From the NCBI GenBank assembly GCA_024399615.1, contig JAKSNQ010000015.1, positions 1-34,711 of the forward strand: a stretch of DNA of 34,711 nt, read 5' to 3'. The DNA comes from Paludibacteraceae bacterium (GTDB lineage Bacteria > Bacteroidota > Bacteroidia > Bacteroidales > Paludibacteraceae). The notes beneath the pieces were generated by a model. That model had not been told where the DNA came from. It saw nothing but the letters and a program-made list of their open reading frames with translations, and ran no database searches. Positions 8,266-17,162 of this stretch are shown here, in pieces (position 1 is the first letter of the stretch; each line of letters opens with the position of its first letter). A program made the translations under genes and the position numbers.

Positions 8266-9351
8266 TTATAATTGACGCATAATATCTTCTAGTTGGTGAG
8301 CTTGCTTTTCTCTGGAAAAGAAGTCCTTGTTCTCCACCTGTTGGTGTGTGAAACCATTCTTTTTCCATTCATTTTGTTTCTCTGCCACAAACCGGAGTAT
8401 CTCTTCGAAATCACCGGACGCAATACCTGCATGAGTTTGCTCGATGACATCGGCCAATGTACCATTATCTGATGGATAGCAGAGAATAGGTTTCTCGCAC
8501 CCTAATGCCTCGTAAAACTTGGTCGTCATCATGCCTTTTGCACTAGGATCGGTTAGCACGATCATAATACTGCTTCGACGAATCTCCTCGCCAACTTCGG
8601 TGATGGCAATAGGATTTTCGGTGGGGGTGTGTAAGTTCAGTTCTACCCCAGGCATGCTCCTCAGCAATTGAAACAGCGAATCTGGGTGCTGAAATTCATA
8701 TATTTTACCTATGTATGATACCAAGAAACGCTCGCTGCGTTTCCCCTCGAAATAGAACTGTTCCGGGTCGTAACCATTATAAATGAGGTGGACGTTGTGA
8801 TGGAACTGTTTTAGAAAATCGACATGCCATGGGCTGACCGTTGTGATGGCGTTTGCCTGACGCAGTACAACGTTGCGTCGTCGTATGTTGACCGCACGAT
8901 ACCATTTCCTAAATGGTCTGGCCCACCAGTTGCGATGTGACTGATACTGTGCATTGGGAACCTGTTCGTCCAGGTCGCGGATGTCGACAAGTAGAGGCAA
9001 ATTTTTCTCTTTTGCTACCTCAAGTGCGGCGCGAAGTGGGAAGGTGGAGAAAGTGGTGCAAAAGATCAAATCATACGTTTTCTCTACCGCGTATTGTCTC
9101 ACTTTCCGAGAGAAGTAGCGATTTTTCCAGTCGGTCAATAGAGACCATGCGGACTTGATTGCCCAATCCCACTTTCCCGAGTAAATGTCTATCTCGGTGA
9201 TGGGGTAGGCATGGTCGAAAATTATCGGTTGAAATCGCTCTGTGACCACTTCTACATGATGGCCATGCCGCGTCAGGTAGTCGCAGAAATAGCGCACACG
9301 AGGTCCGTAAGACGGTTGGCCAAATGGATCAGTTAATACGAGCAGATTCAT
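8266..9351 (-). CDS. GT4-like (GT-B fold) glycosyltransferase
   Basis: A 361-residue glycosyltransferase with the GT-B two-domain layout. The N-terminal acceptor domain opens MNLLVLTDPFGQPSYGPRVRYFCDYLTRHGHHVEVVT, with a Gly/Pro-rich loop and the typical search for a cell-surface acceptor chain. The C-terminal donor domain contains VSYIGKIYEFQHPDSLFQLL and the late motif TTKFYEALGCEKPILCYPSDNGTLADVIEQTHAG, which matches the KxxEyla...pii.....g...e pattern of family 4 retaining enzymes (Glu in KFYEALG). No signal peptide is present, so it acts on the cytoplasmic face. It starts 36 bp after the deacetylase gene and is followed by the CotH-phosphatase gene. Together with the GT2 enzyme it suggests assembly of a surface glycan or glycoprotein. 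Donor sugar is unknown. Confidence 0.87.
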   Translation of the reverse strand: MNLLVLTDPFGQPSYGPRVRYFCDYLTRHGHHVEVVTERFQPIIFDHAYPITEIDIYSGKWDWAIKSAWSLLTDWKNRYFSRKVRQYAVEKTYDLIFCTTFSTFPLRAALEVAKEKNLPLLVDIRDLDEQVPNAQYQSHRNWWARPFRKWYRAVNIRRRNVVLRQANAITTVSPWHVDFLKQFHHNVHLIYNGYDPEQFYFEGKRSERFLVSYIGKIYEFQHPDSLFQLLRSMPGVELNLHTPTENPIAITEVGEEIRRSSIMIVLTDPSAKGMMTTKFYEALGCEKPILCYPSDNGTLADVIEQTHAGIASGDFEEILRFVAEKQNEWKKNGFTHQQVENKDFFSREKQAHQLEDIMRQL

Positions 9352-9387
9352 GATACAGTGATAAATGATGATTGGTTCGTTCTATTA

Positions 9388-10647
9388 TCAGTTGGTACGG
9401 GCAGATGATACGAGGTACTGAATCAAGTCTTGATACAGCGAGCGATGGTAGCCTTCGTTCTCGATGACGTTGCTGTTGTGCCACAATAATACCAGTTCTC
9501 CGCCATGCTGACGTACTTTATCGACCAATTGTTGACATGTGTAGTAGGCCTCTTCCTCTTCGCTGATGTTCATATAGTTGCTATTGCTCAACGTACAATC
9601 CATGATGCTAAGTGGGTGCAACGTCAATTCTGTGAGCTGCATCGTTTGGGGATTGATCCACCGTACAGGACGCGTGGTTCCCAAACGAAAACCGATATGG
9701 TCTGCCCAACCTATGGTGTAATCGTCGAGGATGCCGGCATCTGCCATAGCCTGTAGCGCGGAGATACCTGTGATGCGAAGATAATGGTTGCGATGCTGGT
9801 GGATTGAAACGTGAGTAGCCTGTTCCAATTGTTGGCGCTCGGCCTTATAACTTAACTCATCGCTGGCATGATAACTGCCGTGCAGACCAATGCTTGCTCC
9901 TGTGTCGCGCAAGTGAGTCAATAAAGTTTGACAATCCCGTCCGGATAGTTTGTATTGTGGATAATCCAATCCTTGTCCATGTGTGGCTTTTAGGAAATAG
10001 ATTACATTTGCGTCTTTGACTTGGCTGTCTTGATTGTGCAGCCAATGGAACGTGTATGCTGAATCTTGTTCCAGATTCGAGAGTGATGCCCATGCTTGCC
10101 GCGCTTGTCCACGACGTATCCCACCCAGGAAGCCGCGCAAGTGACGGTAGTGAGCAATCGTGTCCACATCGTGGGTAAGAACGATATTTGAGAATCGGGG
10201 TTCAGGCAACGAGGCCTCCACCAATTTGGTACACAAACGGCTGTACTCGTCTAGCACAGGTATCGTACGCAGGTTCTGTCGGCCTAAGGGCGAAGATGCA
10301 GATGCTATACGACCATGTTCATCGTGTTGATTGTTGAGGCAGAATTCACCGGCTAATGATATGCAGAAGAGAGTGTTATAGAAGATGTCTTCTCTAATGA
10401 CCCATGTGCCGCCCATCTTCTCCCCAAATTCGTCGGTGAACTCGCCCTGTTTCTCGGCTTGGGCGGGGCTGCTCAAGTCGGGCTCATGCCAATCGCGACG
10501 TTCACCTGTGAGCACATTTCGTCCCGGCACAATGACCAACTTGTAGTTCGACCATTCGCTTTCATTGGCAGTGTAACCTATACGGTCGGCAGCGGCGAGG
10601 TTGCCGTACACGAGAAACAACTTGATGTAATCGATTATTTCGTCCAT
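9388..10647 (-). CDS. NodB-like polysaccharide deacetylase family protein
   Basis: A 419-residue protein with a C-terminal NodB-type carbohydrate esterase domain (about 150-410). Its motifs are VLTHDVDT (Asp160 and Asp162 replacing the TFDDG motif), LHGSYHASD (His256 and His260 as the metal-binding HxxxH-type pair), HQHRNHYLR (283-291) and a late LLWHN histidine. The first 150 residues are a separate N-terminal region, common in Bacteroidota deacetylases found near capsule and glycan loci, and may bind the polymer. No signal peptide is seen, so a cytoplasmic or membrane-associated role is likely. It lies 18 bp after the ABC-F gene and directly before the GT4 gene. Expected chemistry is N-deacetylation of an acetylated amino sugar; the substrate is unknown and the altered first motif leaves activity uncertain. 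Confidence 0.83.
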   Translation of the reverse strand: MDEIIDYIKLFLVYGNLAAADRIGYTANESEWSNYKLVIVPGRNVLTGERRDWHEPDLSSPAQAEKQGEFTDEFGEKMGGTWVIREDIFYNTLFCISLAGEFCLNNQHDEHGRIASASSPLGRQNLRTIPVLDEYSRLCTKLVEASLPEPRFSNIVLTHDVDTIAHYRHLRGFLGGIRRGQARQAWASLSNLEQDSAYTFHWLHNQDSQVKDANVIYFLKATHGQGLDYPQYKLSGRDCQTLLTHLRDTGASIGLHGSYHASDELSYKAERQQLEQATHVSIHQHRNHYLRITGISALQAMADAGILDDYTIGWADHIGFRLGTTRPVRWINPQTMQLTELTLHPLSIMDCTLSNSNYMNISEEEEAYYTCQQLVDKVRQHGGELVLLWHNSNVIENEGYHRSLYQDLIQYLVSSARTN

Positions 10648-10665
10648 GATTTTTAGAACACCCCT

Positions 10666-12510
10666 TTAACTCTTCAGTTCCTCTAATTGTTCGCAGAGCA
10701 GTTCCCATTCATACATTCGCTGCTCCAATTTATGTTTTAGGCTCTCATATTGAGCAAAATTCTCCTGTGTCTGATGTGCTACATCACCCATCTTTGCCTC
10801 CATCTCTGCTATTTGGGCCTCCAGTTTTTCTACGTCAGACTCAGCTTCGTCCACAGCTTTTTGTGCCTTGCGAAGCTCGGCCGCTTTGGCTTTTTGCGCT
10901 GCATAATCGAGCGCACCGGCAGATACATTGTTGGACGAACCGTTGTTTTTGTTGTTATCACGTACATTGGGCGAACCACCACGCAGCGCGTTCTCTATAG
11001 CTCGATTGTTGTCCATTGTACCTTCAACTTCGGCTTTTTTCTTTCGTAACCAATCATAGATGCCACCGAGGTGCTCCCGAACTTGACCGCCACCAAATTC
11101 ATACACTTTGTCCACCAAACCATTCAAGAAATCGCGGTCGTGGCTAACACAGATGACGGTTCCGTCAAAATCAATTAGTGCCTCTTTGAGCACATCTTTT
11201 GAGCGCATGTCCAAATGATTGGTTGGCTCATCAAGGATGAGTAGGTTGACGGGTTCCAACAGCAGTCTGATCATGGCCAATCGGCTACGTTCACCACCAC
11301 TTAGTACCTTGACTTTTTTCTCGCTGGCTTCACCACCGAACATAAATGCCCCCAATATATCCTTGATGCGTGTACGAATGTCCCCCACTGCTATGCGGTC
11401 AATGGTATCAAACACGCTCACTTCGCCATCCAGTAAGCTCGCTTGGTTTTGCGCAAAGTAACCGATTTTGACATTATGTCCTATTTTGAGCGTTCCTGTT
11501 GCATCCGTAATCTCGCTCATTATACACTTGACCAACGTTGATTTACCTTCGCCGTTTTTGCCCACAAATGCCACTTTCTCGCCGCGTTTGATTGTGAAGG
11601 TTACGTGGTCAAACACCGTGTGCTGACCATAGTCTTTGCGAAGATCCTCAATGATGACAGGATAATCACCGCTGCGAAGCGCTGGGGCAAATTTCAATCT
11701 CAAGCGCGAGTTATCCTCTATGTCTACCTCTAACCGTTCCAGTTTGTTCAACTGCTTGATTCGACTTTGCACTTGCACAGACTTGGTCGCTTTGTATCGG
11801 AAACGCTCGATGAAATCCTCGGTTTCCTGAATCATCTTCTGCTGATTTTCGTAGGCACGAACTTGTTGCTCATGGCGCTCACGTCTGAGTTCGACAAACT
11901 GTGAATACGATACGTTGTAGTCATATATGCGTCCGAGGCTGATTTCTATGGTTCGATTGGTCACATTGTCAATAAAAGCGCGGTCGTGACTAACCAGTAG
12001 CACGGCACTACCTGACTGTAGCAACCATTGTTCCAACCATTGTATTGATTCGATGTCCAAGTGGTTGGTTGGCTCATCGAGAAGTAGCACATCGGGTTTA
12101 CGAAGCAAGAGCTTTGCCAGTTCTACTCGCATGCGCCAACCGCCCGAAAACTCGGAACATTGGCGTTGAAAATCGCTACGCAGGAAACCTAAACCCAACA
12201 GCACTTTTTCCATTTGTCCCATCGACTTGGCATCCTCTTTGTCTCGTACTTTCTCTACTTCCTCTATCAGTGTCGTACCATCGGTATGAATCATGTGTTG
12301 AGGAAGGTAACCGATGGTCATCTCCTTATCTTTGCTGATATGGCCGCTGGTGGGTTCTTCCTCACCGGCTATCATGCGTAAGAGTGTCGTTTTGCCGGCG
12401 CCATTTTTACCCACCAAAGCGATGCGATCACGCTTGTTAATCAGAAACGTGATACCATTGAGAATAGGTTTGGCCGAATATTCTTTGGTTATGTTCTCTA
12501 TCGAAATCAT
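10666..12510 (-). CDS. ABC-F family ATPase (ribosome-associated, Uup/YheS-like)
   Basis: A 614-residue protein with two ABC ATPase domains and no membrane segments. ABC-F proteins bind the ribosomal E site and tune translation. Walker A motifs are GKNGAGKTT (residues 34-42) and GKNGEGKST. Signature motifs are FSGGWRMRVEL and LSGGERSRLAM. Walker B motifs are LLLDEPTNHLD and LILDEPTNHLD. The two domains are joined by a charged helical linker (YENQQKMIQETEDFIERFRYKATKSVQ), the presumed tRNA-contacting arm. A long C-terminal coiled coil (about 545-610) resembles Uup/YheS types. I chose the ATG at 12510 (MISIENITKEY); the frame is open 25 codons further upstream, but that stretch overlaps uvrA and looks like antisense-like filler. 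It lies 14 bp after uvrA. No sign that it is an antibiotic-resistance type. Confidence 0.93.
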   Translation of the reverse strand: MISIENITKEYSAKPILNGITFLINKRDRIALVGKNGAGKTTLLRMIAGEEEPTSGHISKDKEMTIGYLPQHMIHTDGTTLIEEVEKVRDKEDAKSMGQMEKVLLGLGFLRSDFQRQCSEFSGGWRMRVELAKLLLRKPDVLLLDEPTNHLDIESIQWLEQWLLQSGSAVLLVSHDRAFIDNVTNRTIEISLGRIYDYNVSYSQFVELRRERHEQQVRAYENQQKMIQETEDFIERFRYKATKSVQVQSRIKQLNKLERLEVDIEDNSRLRLKFAPALRSGDYPVIIEDLRKDYGQHTVFDHVTFTIKRGEKVAFVGKNGEGKSTLVKCIMSEITDATGTLKIGHNVKIGYFAQNQASLLDGEVSVFDTIDRIAVGDIRTRIKDILGAFMFGGEASEKKVKVLSGGERSRLAMIRLLLEPVNLLILDEPTNHLDMRSKDVLKEALIDFDGTVICVSHDRDFLNGLVDKVYEFGGGQVREHLGGIYDWLRKKKAEVEGTMDNNRAIENALRGGSPNVRDNNKNNGSSNNVSAGALDYAAQKAKAAELRKAQKAVDEAESDVEKLEAQIAEMEAKMGDVAHQTQENFAQYESLKHKLEQRMYEWELLCEQLEELKS

Positions 12511-12524
12511 GTGTTGTTTATCTC

Positions 12525-15425
12525 TTAAGCCTTTATAATTTGCAACTCTCCTCTTAGTGCTTTGCCCGTGTAACTTTGCGCACACTTGACCAGCATTTCC
12601 GGTGTGCCTTCGAAGACGATGCGACCGCCCTCGTCACCTCCTTCCGGACCGAGATCTATCACGTGGTCGGCCGCCTGAATGACGGCTAAGTTATGTTCGA
12701 TGATGATGACCGTATGGTTCTTGTCAACCAGAGCATTCAGCGCCTTTAGAAGGATTGCAATATCGTGATAATGCAAGCCTGTTGTGGGTTCGTCGAAGAC
12801 AAAGATGGTTGGCGAATTGCCTTCCTGAGCCAGAAATGATGCCAGTTTGACACGTTGACTTTCGCCGCCGGACAGGGTAGAGGAGGATTGACCCAGTTTG
12901 ACGTAGCCTATACCGACGTCCTGCAATGGTTTCAAGCGCTTGACAATCTTTTTACATAGGTTTTGTTCCTCCTTGCTCAATGTGCTCAATACGGTACTTT
13001 CCTCAAAGAACTCGATGGCCTGATTGATGGTCATTTCCAATATGTCAAAGATATTTTTCTCTCGGAAACAGACCTCCAGCACATCTTTGTTGAAACGTTG
13101 ACCATGACAGTGTTCACACTCTAAAACGAGGTCGGCCATGAACTGCATCTCTATTGTAATCGTACCCTCACCTTGACATTCTTCACAACGCCCACCGGGG
13201 GTGTTGAATGAAAAGTGTGCGGGCGTGTAACCCATCTGTTTGCTTAATTGCTGTTCAGCATATAGTTTTCGAATCTCGTCGTATGCCTTCAGGTAGGTGA
13301 CTGGATTGCTGCGGCTGGAGCGGGACAATGGATTTTGATCCACAAATTCAATATCTGACATCATGTTGAGTGCGCCCCGGAGACTGCCGAAATCTCCCGT
13401 GTGTTCAGCCGTGCCACCATAGAATTTCTTCAGGGCGGGGTAGAGCACTTTTGTTACTAACGAAGACTTGCCGCTACCACTCACGCCTGTCACTACTGTC
13501 ATCACGTTTAGTGGGAAACGTACATTCAGGTTCTTCAGATTGTTTTCACATGCTCCGACTACTTCTATGTAGTTGTTCCACGGACGACGATAACTGGGCA
13601 CAGCTATGCGTTCTATGCCCATTAAGTAATCGCGTGTGTAACTATGGCGACTATGGGTGTTTTCTGTTTTTGTGTCCTCTCCCGGCTGTCCACACCATAC
13701 TACTTCGCCACCATGTCTGCCCGCTTCGGGGCCGATGTCAATGATGTAATCTGCGGCGCGCATGATATCTTCGTCATGCTCCACCACGACCACTGTGTTA
13801 CCCAAGTCGCGCAACTGTTGTAGAACGTGTATCAGTTGAGCGGTATCTCGTGGGTGAAGGCCGATACTCGGCTCATCCAGTACGTATAGTGAACCAACTA
13901 GACTACTGCCCAATGACTTGGCTAGGTTGATGCGTTGGCTTTCTCCGCCCGATAGACTGCCGGCCAAGCGGTTCAGAGTTAGGTAACTCAAACCTACTTC
14001 GTGCAGGAAACGCAACCGCGAACTGATTTCTATCAACAGCTGTTTTGAGGCTTCGCGGTCGTAGTCGTTCATGCGTTCTGGTAATGTTTCAAACCATGGT
14101 CTCAGTTCGCTTACCGGCATGCGCATCAGTTCGGGAATGGACTTCCCTCCTACCTGCACATAGTTCGCCTCTTTCTTCAGACGATATCCTCCACAATCGG
14201 GACAAATGGTCTTGCCCCTGTAGCGGGCCAGCATAACACGATACTGCATCTTGTTGTACTGCTGACTTTCCAGCATTTTGAAGAAATCGTTCAGCCCGTG
14301 GAAGTATTCATTACCGGTCCATATCAGTTGTTTCTGTTCCGGAGTCAGTTCGTAAAATGGAGTATGAATAGGGAAATCGAATGAACTTGCATGATAAACC
14401 AATGCATCTTTCCACTGGCTCATTTTCTCTCCTTTCCAGCAGGCAATTGCCTCCTGATAGATGCTGCGTGTCTTGTCAGGAACGACCAGGTCGGGGTCTA
14501 TGCCTATCACGTTACCAAATCCACCGCATGTCGGGCAGGCGCCCAAAGGACTATTGAAGTCAAACAAATGCTCGGTGGGTTCAATAAATTGAATGCCATC
14601 CATCTCGAAATGCTCAGAGAATGATTGAACACGAGTTTCTGCTCCCATGACAATCAGTTTGCACTCTCCCTTACCCTCGTAAAAAGCGGTCTGGACAGAG
14701 TCTGCAAAGCGGTTGGCTGTTGCGGTCTCACCATCAGCTACCACACGGTCAATCAGCAAGTATAAATGTTCTGCTGATGTCTGCTCCCCAATCTCATCTA
14801 TACGAATCATTCGTATTTCGCTCGTGCTCTTCTCATCATATGCTACCACACGACTGAAACCTTGTCCGCTCCATAACTCCAACTGCTGTTTCAGACTCAC
14901 ACCTTCTGATAGGTAGATAGGCGATACCAGCATCACTTTGGTTCCTTTTGGCAGGCTCACTAGGGCAGACACTACGTCTTTCACGTACTGTCGCTTGACC
15001 TCGCGACCGCTCACGGGAGAAATCGTGTGTCCCACGCGCGCGTACAACAATTTTAAGTAGTCTGATATCTCTGTTGTTGTACCCACAGTCGATCGAGGAT
15101 TACGGTTGCTAACTTTTTGCTGAATAGCTATAGCGGGGGGAATACCGTCGATAAAATCTACCTCCGGTTTTTGCATCCTGCCCAGAAATTGACGAGCATA
15201 CGAACTCAAACTTTCCACATATCTGCGCTGGCCTTCTGCGTACAATGTGTCAAACGCAAGCGAAGACTTGCCGCTACCCGACAAGCCTGTCACTACCACC
15301 AGTTTATTGCGCGGTATCTCTACCGAAACATCCTTCAAATTGTGGGTCTTTGCTCCACGTATATGTATACTATCTGTCTCCAAATTTTCTTCGTTTTGGG
15401 TATTTTTATTTGCCCAGATACTCAT
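12525..15425 (-). CDS. uvrA: Excinuclease ABC subunit A
   Basis: UvrA is the damage-sensing ATPase of nucleotide excision repair and loads UvrB on DNA. The protein is 966 residues from the chosen ATG, close to the family's usual length of about 940. Walker A motifs are GLSGSGKSS (47-55) and [12 protein letters not shown] in the second half. Signature motifs are [12 protein letters not shown] and [12 protein letters not shown]. The zinc modules are CPTCGG...CPDCGG in the first half and CEECQGEG...CEHCHGQ in the second. The conserved DNA-binding/UvrB-binding opening [19 protein letters not shown] is intact. I place the start at 15425 ([10 protein letters not shown]); ATGs at 15443 and 15464 are possible but add poorly conserved residues and a longer overlap with the upstream HU-LysM gene, whose stop already overlaps by about 20 nt. 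Confidence 0.96.
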   Translation of the reverse strand: MSIWANKNTQNEENLETDSIHIRGAKTHNLKDVSVEIPRNKLVVVTGLSGSGKSSLAFDTLYAEGQRRYVESLSSYARQFLGRMQKPEVDFIDGIPPAIAIQQKVSNRNPRSTVGTTTEISDYLKLLYARVGHTISPVSGREVKRQYVKDVVSALVSLPKGTKVMLVSPIYLSEGVSLKQQLELWSGQGFSRVVAYDEKSTSEIRMIRIDEIGEQTSAEHLYLLIDRVVADGETATANRFADSVQTAFYEGKGECKLIVMGAETRVQSFSEHFEMDGIQFIEPTEHLFDFNSPLGACPTCGGFGNVIGIDPDLVVPDKTRSIYQEAIACWKGEKMSQWKDALVYHASSFDFPIHTPFYELTPEQKQLIWTGNEYFHGLNDFFKMLESQQYNKMQYRVMLARYRGKTICPDCGGYRLKKEANYVQVGGKSIPELMRMPVSELRPWFETLPERMNDYDREASKQLLIEISSRLRFLHEVGLSYLTLNRLAGSLSGGESQRINLAKSLGSSLVGSLYVLDEPSIGLHPRDTAQLIHVLQQLRDLGNTVVVVEHDEDIMRAADYIIDIGPEAGRHGGEVVWCGQPGEDTKTENTHSRHSYTRDYLMGIERIAVPSYRRPWNNYIEVVGACENNLKNLNVRFPLNVMTVVTGVSGSGKSSLVTKVLYPALKKFYGGTAEHTGDFGSLRGALNMMSDIEFVDQNPLSRSSRSNPVTYLKAYDEIRKLYAEQQLSKQMGYTPAHFSFNTPGGRCEECQGEGTITIEMQFMADLVLECEHCHGQRFNKDVLEVCFREKNIFDILEMTINQAIEFFEESTVLSTLSKEEQNLCKKIVKRLKPLQDVGIGYVKLGQSSSTLSGGESQRVKLASFLAQEGNSPTIFVFDEPTTGLHYHDIAILLKALNALVDKNHTVIIIEHNLAVIQAADHVIDLGPEGGDEGGRIVFEGTPEMLVKCAQSYTGKALRGELQIIKA

Positions 15426-16800
15426 CTTGCAACTGTTTGACATATGCGCGGTTAGTCTCGTCATGCATATTCATCATTTCTTTCGATAACTTAGGTATGC
15501 GCAGATGCATGCCGGGCTGGACACTTTCGGGGTTCTTCAGTACGTCTCTGTTGGCTTCGTATATGTATACCCACAAGTCCTTTTCGCCATAGTATTTCTT
15601 GGCTATCCACGTCAGTCGACTACCTGCTACTACGGTCTCAATTCCCAGAAATTCAGTAAATTCGCGTTTCTTTTGGAATTCTTTTATCTTGGTCTTTTCG
15701 ATCTTCAGTGTTGGCGATTTTGTCTGATTGGTGGATGGTGAATTGGTTGTTTGCCCATTTCCATCCGACTTTTTACGCTTTTTGGCATCACCGATGTTCA
15801 CTACCTGAACGGTTTCTGATTTCTCTTCTTTCGATGCTTTGTTGGGCTCGATATTGGCTTCGATTTCTTTCTCAGCTGCCACTTTCTTTACGGCCTCGAT
15901 AATGTCGTTCTCATCTTTGAGCAGACTATCCAACTCATCAATAACGGCATCCTCTTCTTCCATTGCCTCGTCTAATGGCTCCACGCCAAACACCATCGGA
16001 GCTTCATCTTTATTTTCCAGTTTTTTGTTCAGTTCGTCGGCATATTGTTCCACTTTATATTGCAAGTAAAAGTAGCCGCCGGCCAGCGCACCAATAAAGA
16101 GTAGAATTGTTATCAATGCCACCAACCAGGGACGATATGCTCTTGAGTGTTGTTTTTCCCTTTTTTTATTGACATCTTCTTCTTTGTCTTTTCCCTCTTG
16201 ATGCTTTCCTTCTTGAGTTTCAGCCGTTTCTGCTATGCCCTCAGCATTCTGCTCTTCTACGGTGCTTTCCACTACGCCCTCAGCAGGTTGCTCCTCCACC
16301 ACGGTCTCATCTACGCCCTCAGCAGGTTGCTCCTTATATTCTTCCTCCTTAAGGGGCTCGACGGAATTGGTCCCGTTTAGTTCTTGTAGCAGGTCTTTGA
16401 TTTCCTCGGCCTGCTCTTCCATCTTTTGCAATGGGTCGATTGGGGCACGCTTCTGCTGTGGCAAAGCTTTGCCAGCAGCATCCAGCTCTACGGGCACAAG
16501 GTTGGCGTATGGTTCGTTCACACGCTCTTTCAGGCTCTGCTCGGGCGTGAAGCACAACTTTTGATAACCTTCTATTACGATGGGCTCGCCGGTCGATACG
16601 TTTACGCTCTTGCGTGGTTCCACCCATTGCAACTTAAACGAACCTAAACCATATATTCGTACCGATTTATCGGTTCGTAAACCGTCGATGATGGCTGGAA
16701 ACAAGGCTGACAGAAACTGTCCTACTACAGCTTCGTCCACGTTTGCTTGATCAGCTATCAACCTGCGCAAATCTACGATTGTCAGTCTCTCTTCAGCCAT
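15406..16800 (-). CDS. HU-domain membrane protein with C-terminal LysM
   Basis: A 464-residue protein with three parts. Residues 1-93 are an HU/IHF-like DNA-binding domain ([25 protein letters not shown] ... [11 protein letters not shown]). An acidic, repetitive, probably disordered stretch follows (125-220), including three 13-residue repeats of the [13 protein letters not shown] type (about 156-193). A transmembrane helix spans about 225-247 ([22 protein letters not shown]), preceded by [12 protein letters not shown], so the positive-inside rule puts the HU end in the cytoplasm. A charged coiled region (250-380) leads to a LysM domain (about 388-436: [30 protein letters not shown]...QPGMHLRIP) expected to bind peptidoglycan in the periplasm. 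The start overlaps the stop of the upstream HU gene by one nucleotide (TAATG). Similar HU-LysM proteins occur in Bacteroidota; the function is not established to my knowledge. Confidence 0.88.
   Translation of the reverse strand: MAEERLTIVDLRRLIADQANVDEAVVGQFLSALFPAIIDGLRTDKSVRIYGLGSFKLQWVEPRKSVNVSTGEPIVIEGYQKLCFTPEQSLKERVNEPYANLVPVELDAAGKALPQQKRAPIDPLQKMEEQAEEIKDLLQELNGTNSVEPLKEEEYKEQPAEGVDETVVEEQPAEGVVESTVEEQNAEGIAETAETQEGKHQEGKDKEEDVNKKREKQHSRAYRPWLVALITILLFIGALAGGYFYLQYKVEQYADELNKKLENKDEAPMVFGVEPLDEAMEEEDAVIDELDSLLKDENDIIEAVKKVAAEKEIEANIEPNKASKEEKSETVQVVNIGDAKKRKKSDGNGQTTNSPSTNQTKSPTLKIEKTKIKEFQKKREFTEFLGIETVVAGSRLTWIAKKYYGEKDLWVYIYEANRDVLKNPESVQPGMHLRIPKLSKEMMNMHDETNRAYVKQLQDEYLGK
16233..16349 (-). 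repeat. Three tandem 39-bp coding repeats in the HU-LysM gene
   Basis: Copies begin at 16233, 16272 and 16311, each 39 bp apart (13 codons). The second and third share a perfect 24-bp block beginning CTACGCCCTCAGCAGG on the plus strand; the first copy differs at several positions. They encode the acidic EEQPAEG-type linker repeats. In-frame copy-number change here would only alter linker length. Confidence 0.85.
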
Positions 16801-17102
16801 TATTTCTGTTCCTCCTTATCCTCATTTGAGCGTTTGAGTTCTTCCTTCAAGCCTGCATTCGGCTTAAAATACACCTGAAGTTTAGGCGGAGTCAGCGTTC
16901 TGATACCCGTCTTGGGGTGAACCGTCAAACGCTCATTTTTCTGTTTCACTTCCAGTGTGCCGAAGTTTTGCATCAGGACGCTCTTTCCATCCAAAAGCGC
17001 CTGAACCAGCACATCGCTGGTGGTGTTCAGTAACGCTTCGGTTTGCATCTTTGTCATTCCTGTCCGTGATGCTACTTGTGATATTAGTTCTTTCGTTGTC
17101 AT
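16800..17102 (-). CDS. HU-family DNA-binding protein
   Basis: A 100-residue histone-like protein of the HU/IHF family, which bends and compacts DNA as a dimer. The N-terminal helices (MTTKELISQVASRTGMTKMQTEALLNTTSDVLVQALLDGKSVLMQNFGTLEV) match the family. The beta-arm region (KNERLTVHPKTGIRTLTPPKLQVYFKP) differs from canonical HU but keeps the proline-containing tip. The C-terminus is extended and acidic/basic mixed (KRSNEDKEEQK). Its stop overlaps the ATG of the next gene, which itself begins with an HU domain; the pair may form a heterodimer. There is no recognisable promoter in the 60 bp between it and rimO. Confidence 0.92.
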   Translation of the reverse strand: MTTKELISQVASRTGMTKMQTEALLNTTSDVLVQALLDGKSVLMQNFGTLEVKQKNERLTVHPKTGIRTLTPPKLQVYFKPNAGLKEELKRSNEDKEEQK

Positions 17103-17162
17103 ATTTTGCCAAAGCTCATATATTTCTTTAACGGGATGGTCTAATAATTGCTTTTTGTTTGA

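Noticed and set aside
10666-12510. Antibiotic-resistance ABC-F (ribosome protection)
   Set aside because: The interdomain linker is not notably extended and the long C-terminal coiled coil and housekeeping context fit Uup/YheS-like proteins better.
12511-12585. Longer start for the ABC-F protein
   Set aside because: The extra 25 residues overlap uvrA and are unlike the family; MISIENITKEY is the standard N-terminus.
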